A stretch of 64,000 nt of DNA, taken from the NCBI RefSeq assembly GCF_000730385.1, contig NZ_CP008849.1:1736001-1800000 (forward strand). Direction: 5' to 3'. A program made the position numbers and the translations under genes. The notes beneath the pieces are model-generated. The model saw only the letters and a program-made list of their open reading frames with translations. It was not told the DNA's origin and searched no databases. The DNA is from Alteromonas australica. GTDB taxonomy: Bacteria > Pseudomonadota > Gammaproteobacteria > Enterobacterales > Alteromonadaceae. Below, piece by piece: positions 16,458 through 26,057 of this stretch. How positions within the stretch are numbered: the stretch's first letter is position 1; each line of letters opens with the position of its first letter.

Positions 16458-17630
16458 GTGGGTATGAATAATCAGTTACACGGCGTATTCCAGCTACCCG
16501 TATTCGAAACACCACAAGTGTTGCTGATGCAGCAAGATATCAACGCCCCAGTGCCGCTAGGAGAAGCTCAATCGTTAATGGTTGAGCTATGGCAAGGGTT
16601 TCTCTACCGCTTACCAGGTCTGGCTCTTGGTCTGCTTATTATGGTGCTGTTTATTTTAGCTGCGGGGCCTGTTTCTCGCTTATTGTTAAAGCCCGCGGCA
16701 TCTTCCTCGTTAACCCCCTTAATAAAGTCGGTGGTACAGCGAAGTATCAGTTTAGTGATCATGCTTTTAGGTGTGTACCTGTTTCTGTTTCTCGCGGGGT
16801 TAACCGGTTTTGCCGTCGCGGTGATAAGTGGTACGGGGGTAGTGGGGCTAATTTTAGGCTTTGCCTTTCGTGATATTGCGGAAAACTTTATTTCTAGCCT
16901 GCTACTCACGGTACAGCGGCCTTTTAAAATTGGCGATATTGTTCAAATAAATGAATTCACCGGCATTATTCAAAAGGTGACAGCAAGGGCCACCACATTG
17001 GTGGATTTTGATGGAAACCACATTCAAATTCCAAACGCCACTATTTACAAAGGAGTGATTAAAAACCTGACGGCTAACCCCTTAATGCGCGGGCACTTTG
17101 TATTAGGTGTTGGGTACAATGCTGACATAAAACATGCCCAATCATTGGCGCTTAACACAGTCAACGCGCATCCTAATGTACTCGACGACCCTGAACCACA
17201 GATACTTATCGATAACCTTGGTGCGTCCACCTACAATTTGAAAGTCTATTTCTGGGTAAACGTAGAGGATACCAGTGTATTGAAAATGTCCTCGGTGTTA
17301 ATGCGCGAATTAGTTGCCCTTTACACACAAGAAGGTATTAGCATGCCTGACGATGCAAGAGAGCGAATTTTCCCTGAAGGCTTAGTCATACACAATGGGA
17401 CTTCTGAAGGTGAACATGACAACACCCAAGAGCATGAAAATACACCTTCGGCAAAAGCACCTTCGCCAACTGATAAAGCCAACGAAATAGACACCTCTAA
17501 CGCTACCTTAAATAAGGGCGAGAAAGCACAGGATATCTCTCATGATGATGTATCTAGCGAAGCCCACGAAATACGTGAACAGGCCCAGCGCGCTCGCGAC
17601 CCAGAAAGCGGCGACAATATTCTATCCTAG
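16458..17630 (+). CDS. MscS-family mechanosensitive channel
   Basis: A 390-residue small-conductance mechanosensitive channel of the inner membrane. It has three predicted transmembrane helices (about 50-72, 95-115, 118-145), the third being the Gly/Ala-rich pore helix (GTGVVGLILGFAFRDIAENF), followed by the conserved beta domain (VQRPFKIGDIV, DFDGNHIQIPNATIYKGVI). Residues about 310-390 form an acidic, low-complexity cytoplasmic tail not present in E. coli MscS. GGAGG at 16444-16448 supports the GTG start at 16458; an ATG follows two codons later. The 3-prime end converges on the DUF3080 gene. Confidence 0.9.
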   Translation: MGMNNQLHGVFQLPVFETPQVLLMQQDINAPVPLGEAQSLMVELWQGFLYRLPGLALGLLIMVLFILAAGPVSRLLLKPAASSSLTPLIKSVVQRSISLVIMLLGVYLFLFLAGLTGFAVAVISGTGVVGLILGFAFRDIAENFISSLLLTVQRPFKIGDIVQINEFTGIIQKVTARATTLVDFDGNHIQIPNATIYKGVIKNLTANPLMRGHFVLGVGYNADIKHAQSLALNTVNAHPNVLDDPEPQILIDNLGASTYNLKVYFWVNVEDTSVLKMSSVLMRELVALYTQEGISMPDDARERIFPEGLVIHNGTSEGEHDNTQEHENTPSAKAPSPTDKANEIDTSNATLNKGEKAQDISHDDVSSEAHEIREQAQRARDPESGDNILS

Positions 17631-17698
17631 CGGCTTTCTAGGCATTAACTCGCCGTTAGAAAGCGGTGTAGGGCCCGGTTCTAGGCTGTTCGGCAACG

Positions 17699-18787
17699 TC
17701 AACCAGCCACAGGCGCAAGGTTGCAACGAGAAAGAAAGGTTTGCCACATAGTGACATGCGCCTTCATTGACTGTTGATATTGTTGAAATCCGTGCTCTGC
17801 GTTACCTTCAATAAAGGCTTTAAACGCAGGTGAAAGCGCCCTTGATTGGCTCCAACTTTGCCATAGTGGATTAAGCTGATAGTGAAATTGATTTACCTTA
17901 CTGCCAATGGGCTGAATCTCTTCAATAAAGAACAGATAAAAGACATTTCGTAATATTTTAGCCTTGTCGCTGGCGTTACCGTTAGGGCAACTGACAGTCG
18001 CAAGGGGTTGCTTTAGTTGCTCTGTTAGCTGGTGTAACTCGGTGGCTAATATACGTTGGGTTAGCCATATTTTTGCCGGTAGACGTACCGAACCAATCAT
18101 TTGAAGTTGAGCTTCAAGCTCCGTGCTGTTTAATGGGATGGTGGCATGCTGAGTTTGGCGTAAATGATCAAGGTAAAACAGTGCATTAACCGCGCTAACA
18201 CCCTCGTTTCCATCACGGGTATTTAAAGGGGCGCTAGCCAAGCTAAGGCCTTGCTTCATTTCAGTACTATTTTGAATAAGCTGTGCCCAAACTTTTGGCC
18301 ACTGAGCCTGCTTTTGCTCTAGCCAGCGTTCAATTTGTGTCGACAGCTTTTGATTACCCTCGGCGCTTATTGCGGCACATTTGGCCAATACCGTCAGCAA
18401 TTTTTGTTCATAGATAAAACGCTGCGATGGCAGCTGAGTTTTTCCTAATGCCGTGTTACGCTCGGCGACAATTCGGCCTAATTCACAATCTTGAATGGCG
18501 TAAAAGTCTCTAAGGTTGATGTTCATAGGAACTATGTTCACGTTAAGTGCAGAGGCAGTAGGATAGGCAAGGGCAGACGTAAGCGAATCATCCCATTTAG
18601 CAGCCGGAATAGAAATACCTAACACCCGATTTAAGCGAGCTCGATATTCATTTACCGCCGACTCAAGCTGAGATTGCCCCGCACAACCTAATACTGCGCA
18701 AAGCAGTAAACTCACTATTGTTGCAGGAACCCATGAACTCCCCACTATAGGCACACCCTTAAGTTTGCGATGAACGTGAGTGCTTAT
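17699..18787 (-). CDS. DUF3080 family lipoprotein
   Basis: A 362-residue protein with an N-terminal membrane segment ending in a lipobox (LLCAVLGC), so it is probably a lipoprotein, followed by an alpha-helical region with LNVNIVPMNINLRDFYAIQDCELG, typical of DUF3080, a family found in marine gammaproteobacteria. Function unknown. The frame is open to a GTG at 18817; the ATG at 18787 has an AGG six to eight bases upstream, and a later start nearer the hydrophobic stretch is also possible. It directly follows the pteridine reductase gene (gap about 30 bases or less), suggesting co-transcription. Confidence 0.75.
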   Translation of the reverse strand: MSTHVHRKLKGVPIVGSSWVPATIVSLLLCAVLGCAGQSQLESAVNEYRARLNRVLGISIPAAKWDDSLTSALAYPTASALNVNIVPMNINLRDFYAIQDCELGRIVAERNTALGKTQLPSQRFIYEQKLLTVLAKCAAISAEGNQKLSTQIERWLEQKQAQWPKVWAQLIQNSTEMKQGLSLASAPLNTRDGNEGVSAVNALFYLDHLRQTQHATIPLNSTELEAQLQMIGSVRLPAKIWLTQRILATELHQLTEQLKQPLATVSCPNGNASDKAKILRNVFYLFFIEEIQPIGSKVNQFHYQLNPLWQSWSQSRALSPAFKAFIEGNAEHGFQQYQQSMKAHVTMWQTFLSRCNLAPVAG

Positions 18788-18819
18788 CATTGCGGCCTGC
18801 CACCTGTTATAAGCCACAA

Positions 18820-19575
18820 TTAAGCACTCGCACCGGTATGCAAGCTTCTGCCCCCATCCACGTACACAATTTGACCTGTTATGTAGGGTGAATTCACTAA
18901 AAACGCCATTGTTTGTGCAATGTCTTCACTGCGACCTAGCTCCCCCAATGGGATGCTTGCCAACATCTGTTGTTTTTCTTGCTCCGTTAATGCGCGTTCG
19001 GGAAGTAATATTGCCCCAGGCGCAATCGCATTCACACGAACGTCAGGCGCCATGTCTAAGGCGAGTGACTTAGTTAACGTGGCTAACGCGCCCTTTGCTA
19101 AACTGTATACGCTATGGTGGGGTAACGGGCGGTCAATATGCATGTCAACCATATTAACAATGCAGCCACACTGAGCTTTCAACGCTGCATGTAGCGCTTG
19201 AGATAAAAATAGCGGCCCTTGCACATTGCTACCCACTAACGAGGTCCAATCTTGCACACCAATGTTTCCAAGTGGGGTAGGGTAAAAACTAGATGCATTA
19301 TTAATTAACACATCAATACGCCCCCATTTTGCTAAACTTTGCTCAGCCAGTGCTTCTACTTGCTGTATGTCGCAAAGGTTTGCCTCCAAGGCCACTGCAC
19401 TGTTACTGCGCAGGGCATTAAACGTAGCCACCTGGGTAAGCGCATCTTCTTTCGAGCCGCCGAAGTGAACAATAATATTGTAGCCTTGTTGATGTAAGTG
19501 GGTGGCCATGGCTAAGCCTAATCGTTTGGCAGCGCCTGTCACTAAGGCAACAGGAGAGGAGGCGTTACGGGGCAT
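18820..19575 (-). CDS. pteridine reductase-like short-chain dehydrogenase
   Basis: A 251-residue NADPH-dependent short-chain dehydrogenase/reductase. The cofactor motif is TGAAKRLG, the TGxxxRxG form characteristic of pteridine reductases (PTR1, FolM), rather than TGxxxGxG. NNASSFYPTPLG, the catalytic Tyr-Lys in HSVYSLAKGAL and APGAILLPE follow in normal order. It would reduce dihydropterins, salvaging or making tetrahydromonapterin or tetrahydrofolate. Other SDR substrates are possible. It is immediately upstream of the DUF3080 gene on the same strand. Confidence 0.82.
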   Translation of the reverse strand: MPRNASSPVALVTGAAKRLGLAMATHLHQQGYNIIVHFGGSKEDALTQVATFNALRSNSAVALEANLCDIQQVEALAEQSLAKWGRIDVLINNASSFYPTPLGNIGVQDWTSLVGSNVQGPLFLSQALHAALKAQCGCIVNMVDMHIDRPLPHHSVYSLAKGALATLTKSLALDMAPDVRVNAIAPGAILLPERALTEQEKQQMLASIPLGELGRSEDIAQTMAFLVNSPYITGQIVYVDGGRSLHTGASA

Positions 19576-19634
19576 AAAAAGAAAACTCCAATCAATAGCA
19601 ATGCTTCATTCACGTTAGAATTATTCAGTACGTA

Positions 19635-20507
19635 CTACGAGCGAATCGTGTTAATGATATCTTTAGCTTGGGCTAAATAATGCCCGCCAAATAATAACCC
19701 GTGATTAAGAATATGGTACAGCTGATAAAAAAGTTTTCTTTCAGCATAATGATGACTAATGGGTTTTACCTCTGCGTAGGCGTGAAAGAAGTCGACGGGG
19801 AAACCGCCAAATAACTCGGCCATGGCTAAATCTGACTCGCTGTCGCCTACATAAATAGCAGGGTCGAAAACCACAGGGCCTCTATGACAAAACCCCACGT
19901 TACCGTGCCATAAGTCGCCGTGCAGCAGTGAAGGGTGAGGTTGGTGATGAGAAAAATACTGCTTGGTGTCATCAACAAAATTATCGATATTAACGATGTA
20001 ATGCCCTTGCTCTGCTAAGCGCTCTAACATACTGCCGATACGGCATTCAGCAAAAAACGCGGCCCAATCACTCTTTCTTCCGTTGCGCTGTATGCTAAGC
20101 CCAATGTAATTGTCGTGGGGCCAGCCATAGCTCGAGTATCCATTGTATAAATGCAGGTTGGCTAACTGTTCACCAAGTCGTTGATAAGCGTCTTGGGAAG
20201 GCGTGATAAATTTCACATAACTTAATACGAGATATTCCATTTCAGGCGATTCGTCCTGTGTTACGCCATGGCAGATAACCGAGGGCGTAAGTACACATTG
20301 AGTACCACCTAATTCGGTAAGCCCTTCAGCTTCATGGCTAAGCTGCTGGGTGTCATCATATGGGCGGGTTTTAACGAAAAAGCGATGCTGGTGGTCATGA
20401 ATAATATAGCAAGCGTGGCTGTCTCCCCCTTGCGCCACACGCGCATGCTCACAAATAAATAACTGCCCAGTAGCCTGAGAGATATGTTCGCTAATAAAAT
20501 GCCACAT
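19635..20507 (-). CDS. fructosamine kinase family protein (YniA-like)
   Basis: A 290-residue cytosolic kinase of the fructosamine/ketosamine-3-kinase family, which phosphorylates sugars attached to protein amines so that they are released. Visible motifs are the ATP-loop region, a lysine in FFVKTRP, the catalytic loop SLLHGDLWHGNVGF (about residue 195) and the metal-binding PAIYVGDSESDLAM. Length matches E. coli YniA. It lies divergently from thrS, separated by about 270 bases. Confidence 0.88.
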   Translation of the reverse strand: MWHFISEHISQATGQLFICEHARVAQGGDSHACYIIHDHQHRFFVKTRPYDDTQQLSHEAEGLTELGGTQCVLTPSVICHGVTQDESPEMEYLVLSYVKFITPSQDAYQRLGEQLANLHLYNGYSSYGWPHDNYIGLSIQRNGRKSDWAAFFAECRIGSMLERLAEQGHYIVNIDNFVDDTKQYFSHHQPHPSLLHGDLWHGNVGFCHRGPVVFDPAIYVGDSESDLAMAELFGGFPVDFFHAYAEVKPISHHYAERKLFYQLYHILNHGLLFGGHYLAQAKDIINTIRS

Positions 20508-20620
20508 ACGTATAGCTGCCCCAAAGGGTTAATTCACTGATAAGTATGGATGAAAATGATAGAAAACCCCAAAATTCGCCAATAGTGACAGCCTCCTTTT
20601 CGAAATTCCTGTTTTGCCCA

Positions 20621-20648
20621 TTGCAGTTGACCTATGAGCCGTTATAAT
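20621..20648 (+). promoter_or_regulatory. probable sigma-70 promoter of thrS
   Basis: A perfect TATAAT (20643-20648) lies 16 bases after TTGCAG (20621-20626). The predicted start near 20655 leaves a leader of about 125 bases before the thrS ATG. Confidence 0.55.
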
Positions 20649-20741
20649 CCGCAACAGCTTTTTGTATGCGTAGCCGCACTAGAACGGCTAGCTAAAACCG
20701 TTGACGTGCGCATAACGCACGCATTTTATTTAAAATACGCA

Positions 20742-20767
20742 AGTGGCGCAGAGTAGGCGTCACCACT
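20742..20767 (+). promoter_or_regulatory. hairpin in the thrS leader next to the ribosome site
   Basis: AGTGG-CGC and GCG-TCA-CCACT can pair, forming a stem that ends a few bases before AAGGA and the thrS ATG. In E. coli, threonyl-tRNA synthetase represses its own translation by binding tRNA-like hairpins in this position; a similar role here is only a possibility. A second short hairpin (GTGCG...CGCAC, 20706-20720) lies upstream. Confidence 0.35.
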
Positions 20768-20781
20768 GTAAAGGAATTCAA

Positions 20782-22698
20782 ATGCCAGTAATTACCCTTC
20801 CTGATGGAAGCCAACGCGCTTTCGATAATTCTGTTTCTGTACTAGACGTTGCAAACGATATTGGCCCTGGTTTAGCCAAAGCAACCATTGCAGGAAAAGT
20901 TAACGGCGAGCTTGTCGATGCCGTTGATATGATTGATAGCGATGCGCAGCTTCAAATCATTACTGCTAAAGATGACGAAGGCTTAGAAATACTTCGTCAC
21001 AGCTGTGCCCACTTATTGGGGCACGCCATTAAGCAACTTTGGCCAAATACCAAAATGGCGATAGGCCCTGTTATCGACAATGGTTTTTACTATGACGTTG
21101 ATATGGAAGAGAGCCTCACCCAGGAAGATTTAGCCAAGCTAGAAAAGCGTATGCTTGAACTGGCCAAAACCAACTATCAAGTGGTGAAAAACAAAGTAAG
21201 CTGGCAAGAAGCTCGCGATGCGTTTGAAGCGCGCGGCGAAAGCTACAAAATGGAAATCCTAGATGAAAACATCAGTCAGGACGACCGCCCAGCACTTTAT
21301 CATCACGAAGAATACACAGATATGTGTCGTGGCCCTCACGTGCCTAATATGAAATTCTGCCACCACTTCAAATTAATGAAAGTGGCGGGCGCATACTGGC
21401 GCGGTGATAGCGACAATAAAATGTTGCAACGTATTTACGGTACCGCTTGGGCTGATAAAAAGCAGCTTAAGTCTTACCTTCAGCGTCTAGAAGAAGCTGA
21501 AAAACGTGATCACCGAAAAATTGGTAAGGCGTTAAACCTGTTCCATTGGCAGGAAGAAGCGCCGGGTATGGTGTTCTGGCATAACGACGGCTGGTCTATT
21601 TACACCGAGCTTGAAAGCTTTGTACGTAAAAAGCTGCGCGAATATGGTTACGACGAAGTGAAAGGCCCATTAATGATGGACCGTTCACTTTGGGAAAAGT
21701 CAGGCCACTGGGACAAATACGCAGAAAACATGTTCACCACAGAATCTGAAAAGCGTGAATATGCGGTTAAGCCCATGAACTGCCCGGGTCACGTGCAAAT
21801 TTTCAATCAAGGCTTAAAATCGTACCGCGATTTACCCCTTCGTATGGCTGAATTTGGCTGTTGTCACCGTAACGAACCTTCAGGTGCGCTGCACGGTTTA
21901 ATGCGCGTTCGCGGCTTTACACAAGACGATGCTCACATTTTCTGTACAGAAGAACAGATCCTAGAAGAAGTGAGCGGCTGTATTAAGATGGTGTACGAAA
22001 CTTACGCCGCTTTTGGTTTTGAAAATATCAAAGTGAAGCTGTCTACGCGCCCTGAAAAGCGTGTAGGTGCAGATGAAATTTGGGATAAATCAGAAGCCGC
22101 GTTAGCCGATGCCCTTAAAGCCAACGATATCGAATTTGATTATCAGCCAGGCGAAGGCGCATTTTACGGCCCTAAAATTGAGTTTACGTTACACGACTGT
22201 TTAGATCGTGCATGGCAGTGCGGTACGGTTCAGCTTGATTTCTCAATGCCGGGTCGTTTAGGTTCTACCTATGTAGCAGAAGATGGCGAGCGCAAAGTAC
22301 CGGTTATGATTCACCGAGCAATCTTAGGGTCGCTTGAGCGTTTCATTGGTATTTTAACCGAAGAATTTGCTGGTTTTTACCCTCTGTGGTTAGCACCGCA
22401 GCAGGTGATGGTAATGAATATTACTGACAAACAAGCAGATTACGCCGCTAATTGCGTAAAAAAACTGCAAGAAAGTGGATTTAGAGCAAAGTCTGACTTG
22501 AGAAATGAGAAGATTGGCTTTAAAATCCGCGAGCACACCTTAAAGCGTGTTCCGTACATGCTGGTGGTAGGCGATAAAGAAATGGAAGCGGGCGAAGTAG
22601 CAGTACGCTCTCGTCGCGGCGACGACCTAGGCAAAATGCGCTTAGAAGACTTTATTGCCATGGCTCAACAAGAAGTAATGGAAAAGACCATTAAGTAG
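20782..22698 (+). CDS. thrS: threonyl-tRNA synthetase
   Basis: A 638-residue class II synthetase charging tRNA-Thr. It has the N-terminal TGS domain ([14 protein letters not shown]), the editing domain with [10 protein letters not shown] and the cysteine/histidine site (DMCRGPHVP), the catalytic core with the zinc ligands ([32 protein letters not shown]) and the C-terminal anticodon domain. Length matches E. coli ThrS (642). The ATG at 20782 has AAGGA upstream and matches the family start; the open frame runs 13 codons further. It is the first gene of thrS-infC-rpmI-rplT. Confidence 0.98.
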   Translation: MPVITLPDGSQRAFDNSVSVLDVANDIGPGLAKATIAGKVNGELVDAVDMIDSDAQLQIITAKDDEGLEILRHSCAHLLGHAIKQLWPNTKMAIGPVIDNGFYYDVDMEESLTQEDLAKLEKRMLELAKTNYQVVKNKVSWQEARDAFEARGESYKMEILDENISQDDRPALYHHEEYTDMCRGPHVPNMKFCHHFKLMKVAGAYWRGDSDNKMLQRIYGTAWADKKQLKSYLQRLEEAEKRDHRKIGKALNLFHWQEEAPGMVFWHNDGWSIYTELESFVRKKLREYGYDEVKGPLMMDRSLWEKSGHWDKYAENMFTTESEKREYAVKPMNCPGHVQIFNQGLKSYRDLPLRMAEFGCCHRNEPSGALHGLMRVRGFTQDDAHIFCTEEQILEEVSGCIKMVYETYAAFGFENIKVKLSTRPEKRVGADEIWDKSEAALADALKANDIEFDYQPGEGAFYGPKIEFTLHDCLDRAWQCGTVQLDFSMPGRLGSTYVAEDGERKVPVMIHRAILGSLERFIGILTEEFAGFYPLWLAPQQVMVMNITDKQADYAANCVKKLQESGFRAKSDLRNEKIGFKIREHTLKRVPYMLVVGDKEMEAGEVAVRSRRGDDLGKMRLEDFIAMAQQEVMEKTIK

Positions 22699-22731
22699 TT
22701 GAGCAATTTTTGTGTATAATGCACAGATGGT

Positions 22732-22783
22732 GTCTGCTTTTGGTTTTTAGTTTCAGGTTCATACGAACCACCCAGAAGCAGAC
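22732..22783 (+). promoter_or_regulatory. long-range hairpin in the infC leader
   Basis: GTCTGCTTTTGG (22732-22743) can pair with CCAGAAGCAGAC (22772-22783), and a second stem GGTTC...GAACC (22756-22769) nests inside. There is no T-run, so it is not a terminator; it lies 18 bases before the infC ribosome site. A TATAAT at 22715-22720 just upstream could be an infC promoter, although no -35 box at correct spacing is clear. Confidence 0.4.
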
Positions 22784-22813
22784 AGAAGAATTAAATGTTT
22801 GGAGGAATAGCAC

Positions 22814-23353
22814 ATTAAAGGCGCTAACAACAAGGCTCAGGGCGACAAAGCCCGCATAAACGATGAGATTAAAGCCAGAGAAGTAAGATTAATTGGCAAA
22901 GACGGTGAACAGGTTGGTGTGGTTTCGCTTGCAGAAGCAACGCGTACCGCTGAAGAAGCGAGCCTAGATCTAGTAGAAATCAGTCCGAATGCCGAGCCGC
23001 CAGTCTGTAAAGTTATGGACTATGGCAAATTCCTCTTCGAAAAAAGTAAAGCTCAAAAAGAGCAGAAGAAAAAACAGAAGCAAATTCAGGTCAAGGAGAT
23101 TAAATTTCGCCCTGGCACTGATGAAGGCGATTACCAGGTCAAACTGCGCAACCTGCGTCGCTTTCTTGAAGGTGGTGATAAAGCCAAAGTCACAATCCGT
23201 TTCCGCGGACGTGAAATGGCGCACCAAGACATCGGTATCGATCTCCTTAATCGCGTTAAAGGCGATTTAGAAGATATCGCTACCTGCGAGTCTTTCCCAC
23301 GTCGTGTGGAAGGCCGTCAGATGATCATGGTGCTAGCCCCAAATAAGAAGTAG
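22814..23353 (+). CDS. infC: translation initiation factor IF-3
   Basis: A 179-residue factor that binds the 30S subunit and checks start-codon pairing. The start is the rare codon ATT at 22814, eight bases after GGAGG (22801-22805). The sequence from there (KGANNKAQG..., [14 protein letters not shown]) aligns with the N-terminal domain of other IF-3 proteins, and the downstream GTG at 22919 would delete it. The linker and C-terminal domain ([48 protein letters not shown]) are intact. The rare start lets IF-3 repress its own translation, as known in E. coli. Confidence 0.96.
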   Translation: MKGANNKAQGDKARINDEIKAREVRLIGKDGEQVGVVSLAEATRTAEEASLDLVEISPNAEPPVCKVMDYGKFLFEKSKAQKEQKKKQKQIQVKEIKFRPGTDEGDYQVKLRNLRRFLEGGDKAKVTIRFRGREMAHQDIGIDLLNRVKGDLEDIATCESFPRRVEGRQMIMVLAPNKK

Positions 23354-23471
23354 TAACGGTCTAAAGTTTTCAGGAATCTGCAACCTGAAACACCTTGCTG
23401 CTAAACATTAACCGACATTAACGCGACTGCACGCAAAATATGTCGATACTTAACAATGCGGAGTTTTAGCA

Positions 23472-23669
23472 ATGCCTAAAATGAAAACTGTAAGCGGTGC
23501 CGCCAAACGTTTCAAGAAAACGGGTTCTGGCCGCTTTAAAAGCAAACAGTCTCACTTACGTCACATTCTGACTAAGAAGAGCACTAAGCGTAAACGTCAC
23601 CTACGTGGCAAAAAATTGGTTCATGACTCTGATACTAAATTAGTTCAGCGCATGCTGCCTTACGTTTAA
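23472..23669 (+). CDS. rpmI: 50S ribosomal protein L35
   Basis: A 65-residue very basic protein with the L35 pattern ([35 protein letters not shown]). A GGAG ribosome site precedes the ATG. The 118 bases between infC and rpmI are probably part of the L20 feedback leader known in enteric bacteria, but I could not draw the pseudoknot with confidence. Confidence 0.98.
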   Translation: MPKMKTVSGAAKRFKKTGSGRFKSKQSHLRHILTKKSTKRKRHLRGKKLVHDSDTKLVQRMLPYV

Positions 23670-23687
23670 GACTTAGGAGACTGATAA

Positions 23688-24044
<357 letters not shown>

Positions 24045-24075
24045 TTATTAACTAATTAAGTTTAAGTTCTTTCGG

Positions 24076-24105
24076 AAAAAGGCGAGCAGGATGCTCGCCT
24101 TTTTT
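24076..24105. terminator. bidirectional intrinsic terminator after rplT
   Basis: GGCGAGCA and TGCTCGCC (24081-24099) form an eight-pair stem around a GGA loop. A-runs on the left and T-runs on the right give U-tracts on both strands, so it can end the thrS-rplT transcript and also the minus-strand sugar transferase transcript. Confidence 0.85.
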
Positions 24106-24125
24106 CGTTTCTGTGTGTTTTATCT

Positions 24126-24166
24126 TTAATGCTGACATAAACAGAAGGTACTTATGCCAGCATTAA
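24126..24166. repeat. 15-bp imperfect inverted repeat
   Basis: TTAATGCTGACATAA (24126-24140) and TTATGCCAGCATTAA (24152-24166) are complementary at 14 of 15 positions around an 11-base loop. It lies between the rplT terminator and the stop codon of the sugar transferase gene, without a T-run. It may protect the 3-prime end or act as a secondary stop. Confidence 0.5.
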
Positions 24167-24179
24167 GTAATCACATATT

Positions 24180-25607
24180 CTAGTAAGCGTTCTTATTAGC
24201 CAAGCCACCGAACACCGTCATAAAGATAATCTTAATGTCGAACCACACTGACCAGCGGTGAATGTAATCTAAATCGTACTCTACACGCTGAACCATCTTA
24301 TTGACGGTTTCTGTTTCGCCCCGTAAACCATTGACTTGTGCCCAGCCGGTAATGCCAGGTTTCACTTTGTGGCGAAGCATATAGCCGGTAATGAGCTTTC
24401 TGTATTCTTCATTATGTGCAACCGCGTGAGGGCGGGGGCCTACAATAGACATACGCCCTTGCAGTACATTAATGAACTGGGGAAGCTCGTCTAAGGAAGA
24501 ACGGCGCAAGAAACCCCCAATTTTGGTTAAGCGGCTATCATTTTTTGTGGCTTGCTTAACGACCGGCCCATTATCTTGCGTGGTCATAGACCTAAACTTG
24601 TATACCGTGATTTGCTTACCGTCTAACCCGTAGCGCTTTTGCTTAAAAATAACAGGCCCTTTAGAGGTTAATTTTACTGCGGCAGCAATACCTAGCATGG
24701 GCAAAGCCAGCATAGTAAGGAAAAAAGAACTCAAAATAATATCTTCGGTACGTTTCAATACGTTACTAGCACCCTGAAAGGGTGTGTCGTAAACACTGAG
24801 TGCCTGAACAGAGCCTACAGATTGCCAGCGCGCATTTAACAAGTTGTACATAAAGAAGTTAGGGATAATATAAACATTGGCAGTAGTGTCACTGCATTTA
24901 TCTAGAATGTGCCGTATTCTGCTCTCAGCACTCATTGGCAAGGCAATATAGAGATAATCAACTTCGTTCCGCTTTGCCATCTCTATGGCATCTTCAATTG
25001 TGCCTAAAACTTGATTTTTGAATTCATGCGCGAGTCTATCTTCGCTCCTGTCATCAAACAGGCCGTTAAAGGTAATACCTAAATGACTGTTTTCCTGTAT
25101 CTGATGTGCGACATTATAGCCAAGCTGAGTAGCACCTATAACAATAGAACGTCTAGAGTTAAGCCCCCGCTTTCTTAAACGAAACAAAAACTTCCGCATA
25201 ACAAAACGCCAAATAAGTAGCGAGAAAAAACATAACGCTAACCAACCTAAAATAAGCACCGGCGCTAAATTGACCTTCGGCGAAAAAAGAAAACCCAAGG
25301 CAAAAGTACCTAATAAGCTTAACAGCCAGGTGATTGCTGCTGCCCTTAATAATTCTGGGGTTCTAAATCCGCGCCACGAACGGTAAAGCTCCATACCTTC
25401 GGCGGAAAGCTGGAACATAATAATGTAAGTACATACAAGTAAAAGATTTTCCGTAGTAACCGACGTGTGAGAAAAGCCTGTAACCACTAAAAACAAGAAC
25501 GTGATAATAGAAATATCAACAAGGCGATATAGCGTAGAAAACCCATTTTGGCTTTTTACAATAATGGCTCCGTTCTTACTACGCTGAACATGGTGCTCCT
25601 GATTCAA
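24180..25607 (-). CDS. undecaprenyl-phosphate glucose-1-phosphate transferase (WcaJ-like)
   Basis: A 475-residue polyisoprenyl-phosphate hexose-1-phosphate transferase that would start repeat-unit synthesis on the inner leaflet of the cytoplasmic membrane. It has about four N-terminal transmembrane segments (residues 25-140), a CoA-binding-like middle domain (RRSIVIGATQLGY), a further hydrophobic segment (about 280-305) and the bacterial sugar transferase domain with YKFRSMT, LRRSSLDELPQFINVL, GPRPHAVAHNEEY and KPGITGWAQVNG. Length is normal for the family. Galactose rather than glucose specificity is possible. It is divergent from the export operon. Confidence 0.92.
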   Translation of the reverse strand: MNQEHHVQRSKNGAIIVKSQNGFSTLYRLVDISIITFLFLVVTGFSHTSVTTENLLLVCTYIIMFQLSAEGMELYRSWRGFRTPELLRAAAITWLLSLLGTFALGFLFSPKVNLAPVLILGWLALCFFSLLIWRFVMRKFLFRLRKRGLNSRRSIVIGATQLGYNVAHQIQENSHLGITFNGLFDDRSEDRLAHEFKNQVLGTIEDAIEMAKRNEVDYLYIALPMSAESRIRHILDKCSDTTANVYIIPNFFMYNLLNARWQSVGSVQALSVYDTPFQGASNVLKRTEDIILSSFFLTMLALPMLGIAAAVKLTSKGPVIFKQKRYGLDGKQITVYKFRSMTTQDNGPVVKQATKNDSRLTKIGGFLRRSSLDELPQFINVLQGRMSIVGPRPHAVAHNEEYRKLITGYMLRHKVKPGITGWAQVNGLRGETETVNKMVQRVEYDLDYIHRWSVWFDIKIIFMTVFGGLANKNAY

Positions 25608-25910
25608 TGTAGACTGCTCCCTTTTGTGAATCTGAATAGTGTCGCTAACGTGGTTATTTAGCTATTGGGGCTAAATGTGATCGTATTTATCGCAAAAAAG
25701 GTAATAAACTTTCATAATTATGGCTGTGGGTACACTAAAGTATAAGCAAAACTGATTCCACAATCGGTTTTTGTTGAAAGTATTTTTATTTTTAGTATTC
25801 CAAGCTTATCAACAATATGTGACACTATCGTAACGGTATTCATGCTCTGTGCAGTATACGAAGAACCTTGCAATAAAGTTGCAATGTTTCATAATTAGAG
25901 TAGTAGACAG

Positions 25911-25926
25911 TGGCATGTATTTAGCA
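25911..25926 (+). promoter_or_regulatory. candidate sigma-54 promoter of the exopolysaccharide export operon
   Basis: TGGCATG-N4-TAGCA has GG and GC exactly ten bases apart and one mismatch in the -12 box. The predicted start near 25937 gives a 120-base leader before the ATG at 26058. The remainder of 25608-26057 is AT-rich, without a gene or a second recognisable signal. Confidence 0.42.
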
Positions 25927-26057
25927 TAGCTATGTTGGCTTCCGTTTTCTCGAAAAAACCTTTATTTTAACCACGTTGAAACGCTTAATGGTGCAATGGT
26001 AGTTAATATTGCACGGTTTTAGTTCATTAAAGCCGATATTAATTATTAGGAGCAAAT

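Noticed and set aside
17634..17665. Hairpin (GCTTTCTA...TAGAAAGC) between the MscS and DUF3080 genes
   Set aside because: Stem of only eight pairs with a long loop and no T-run; too weak to call a terminator.
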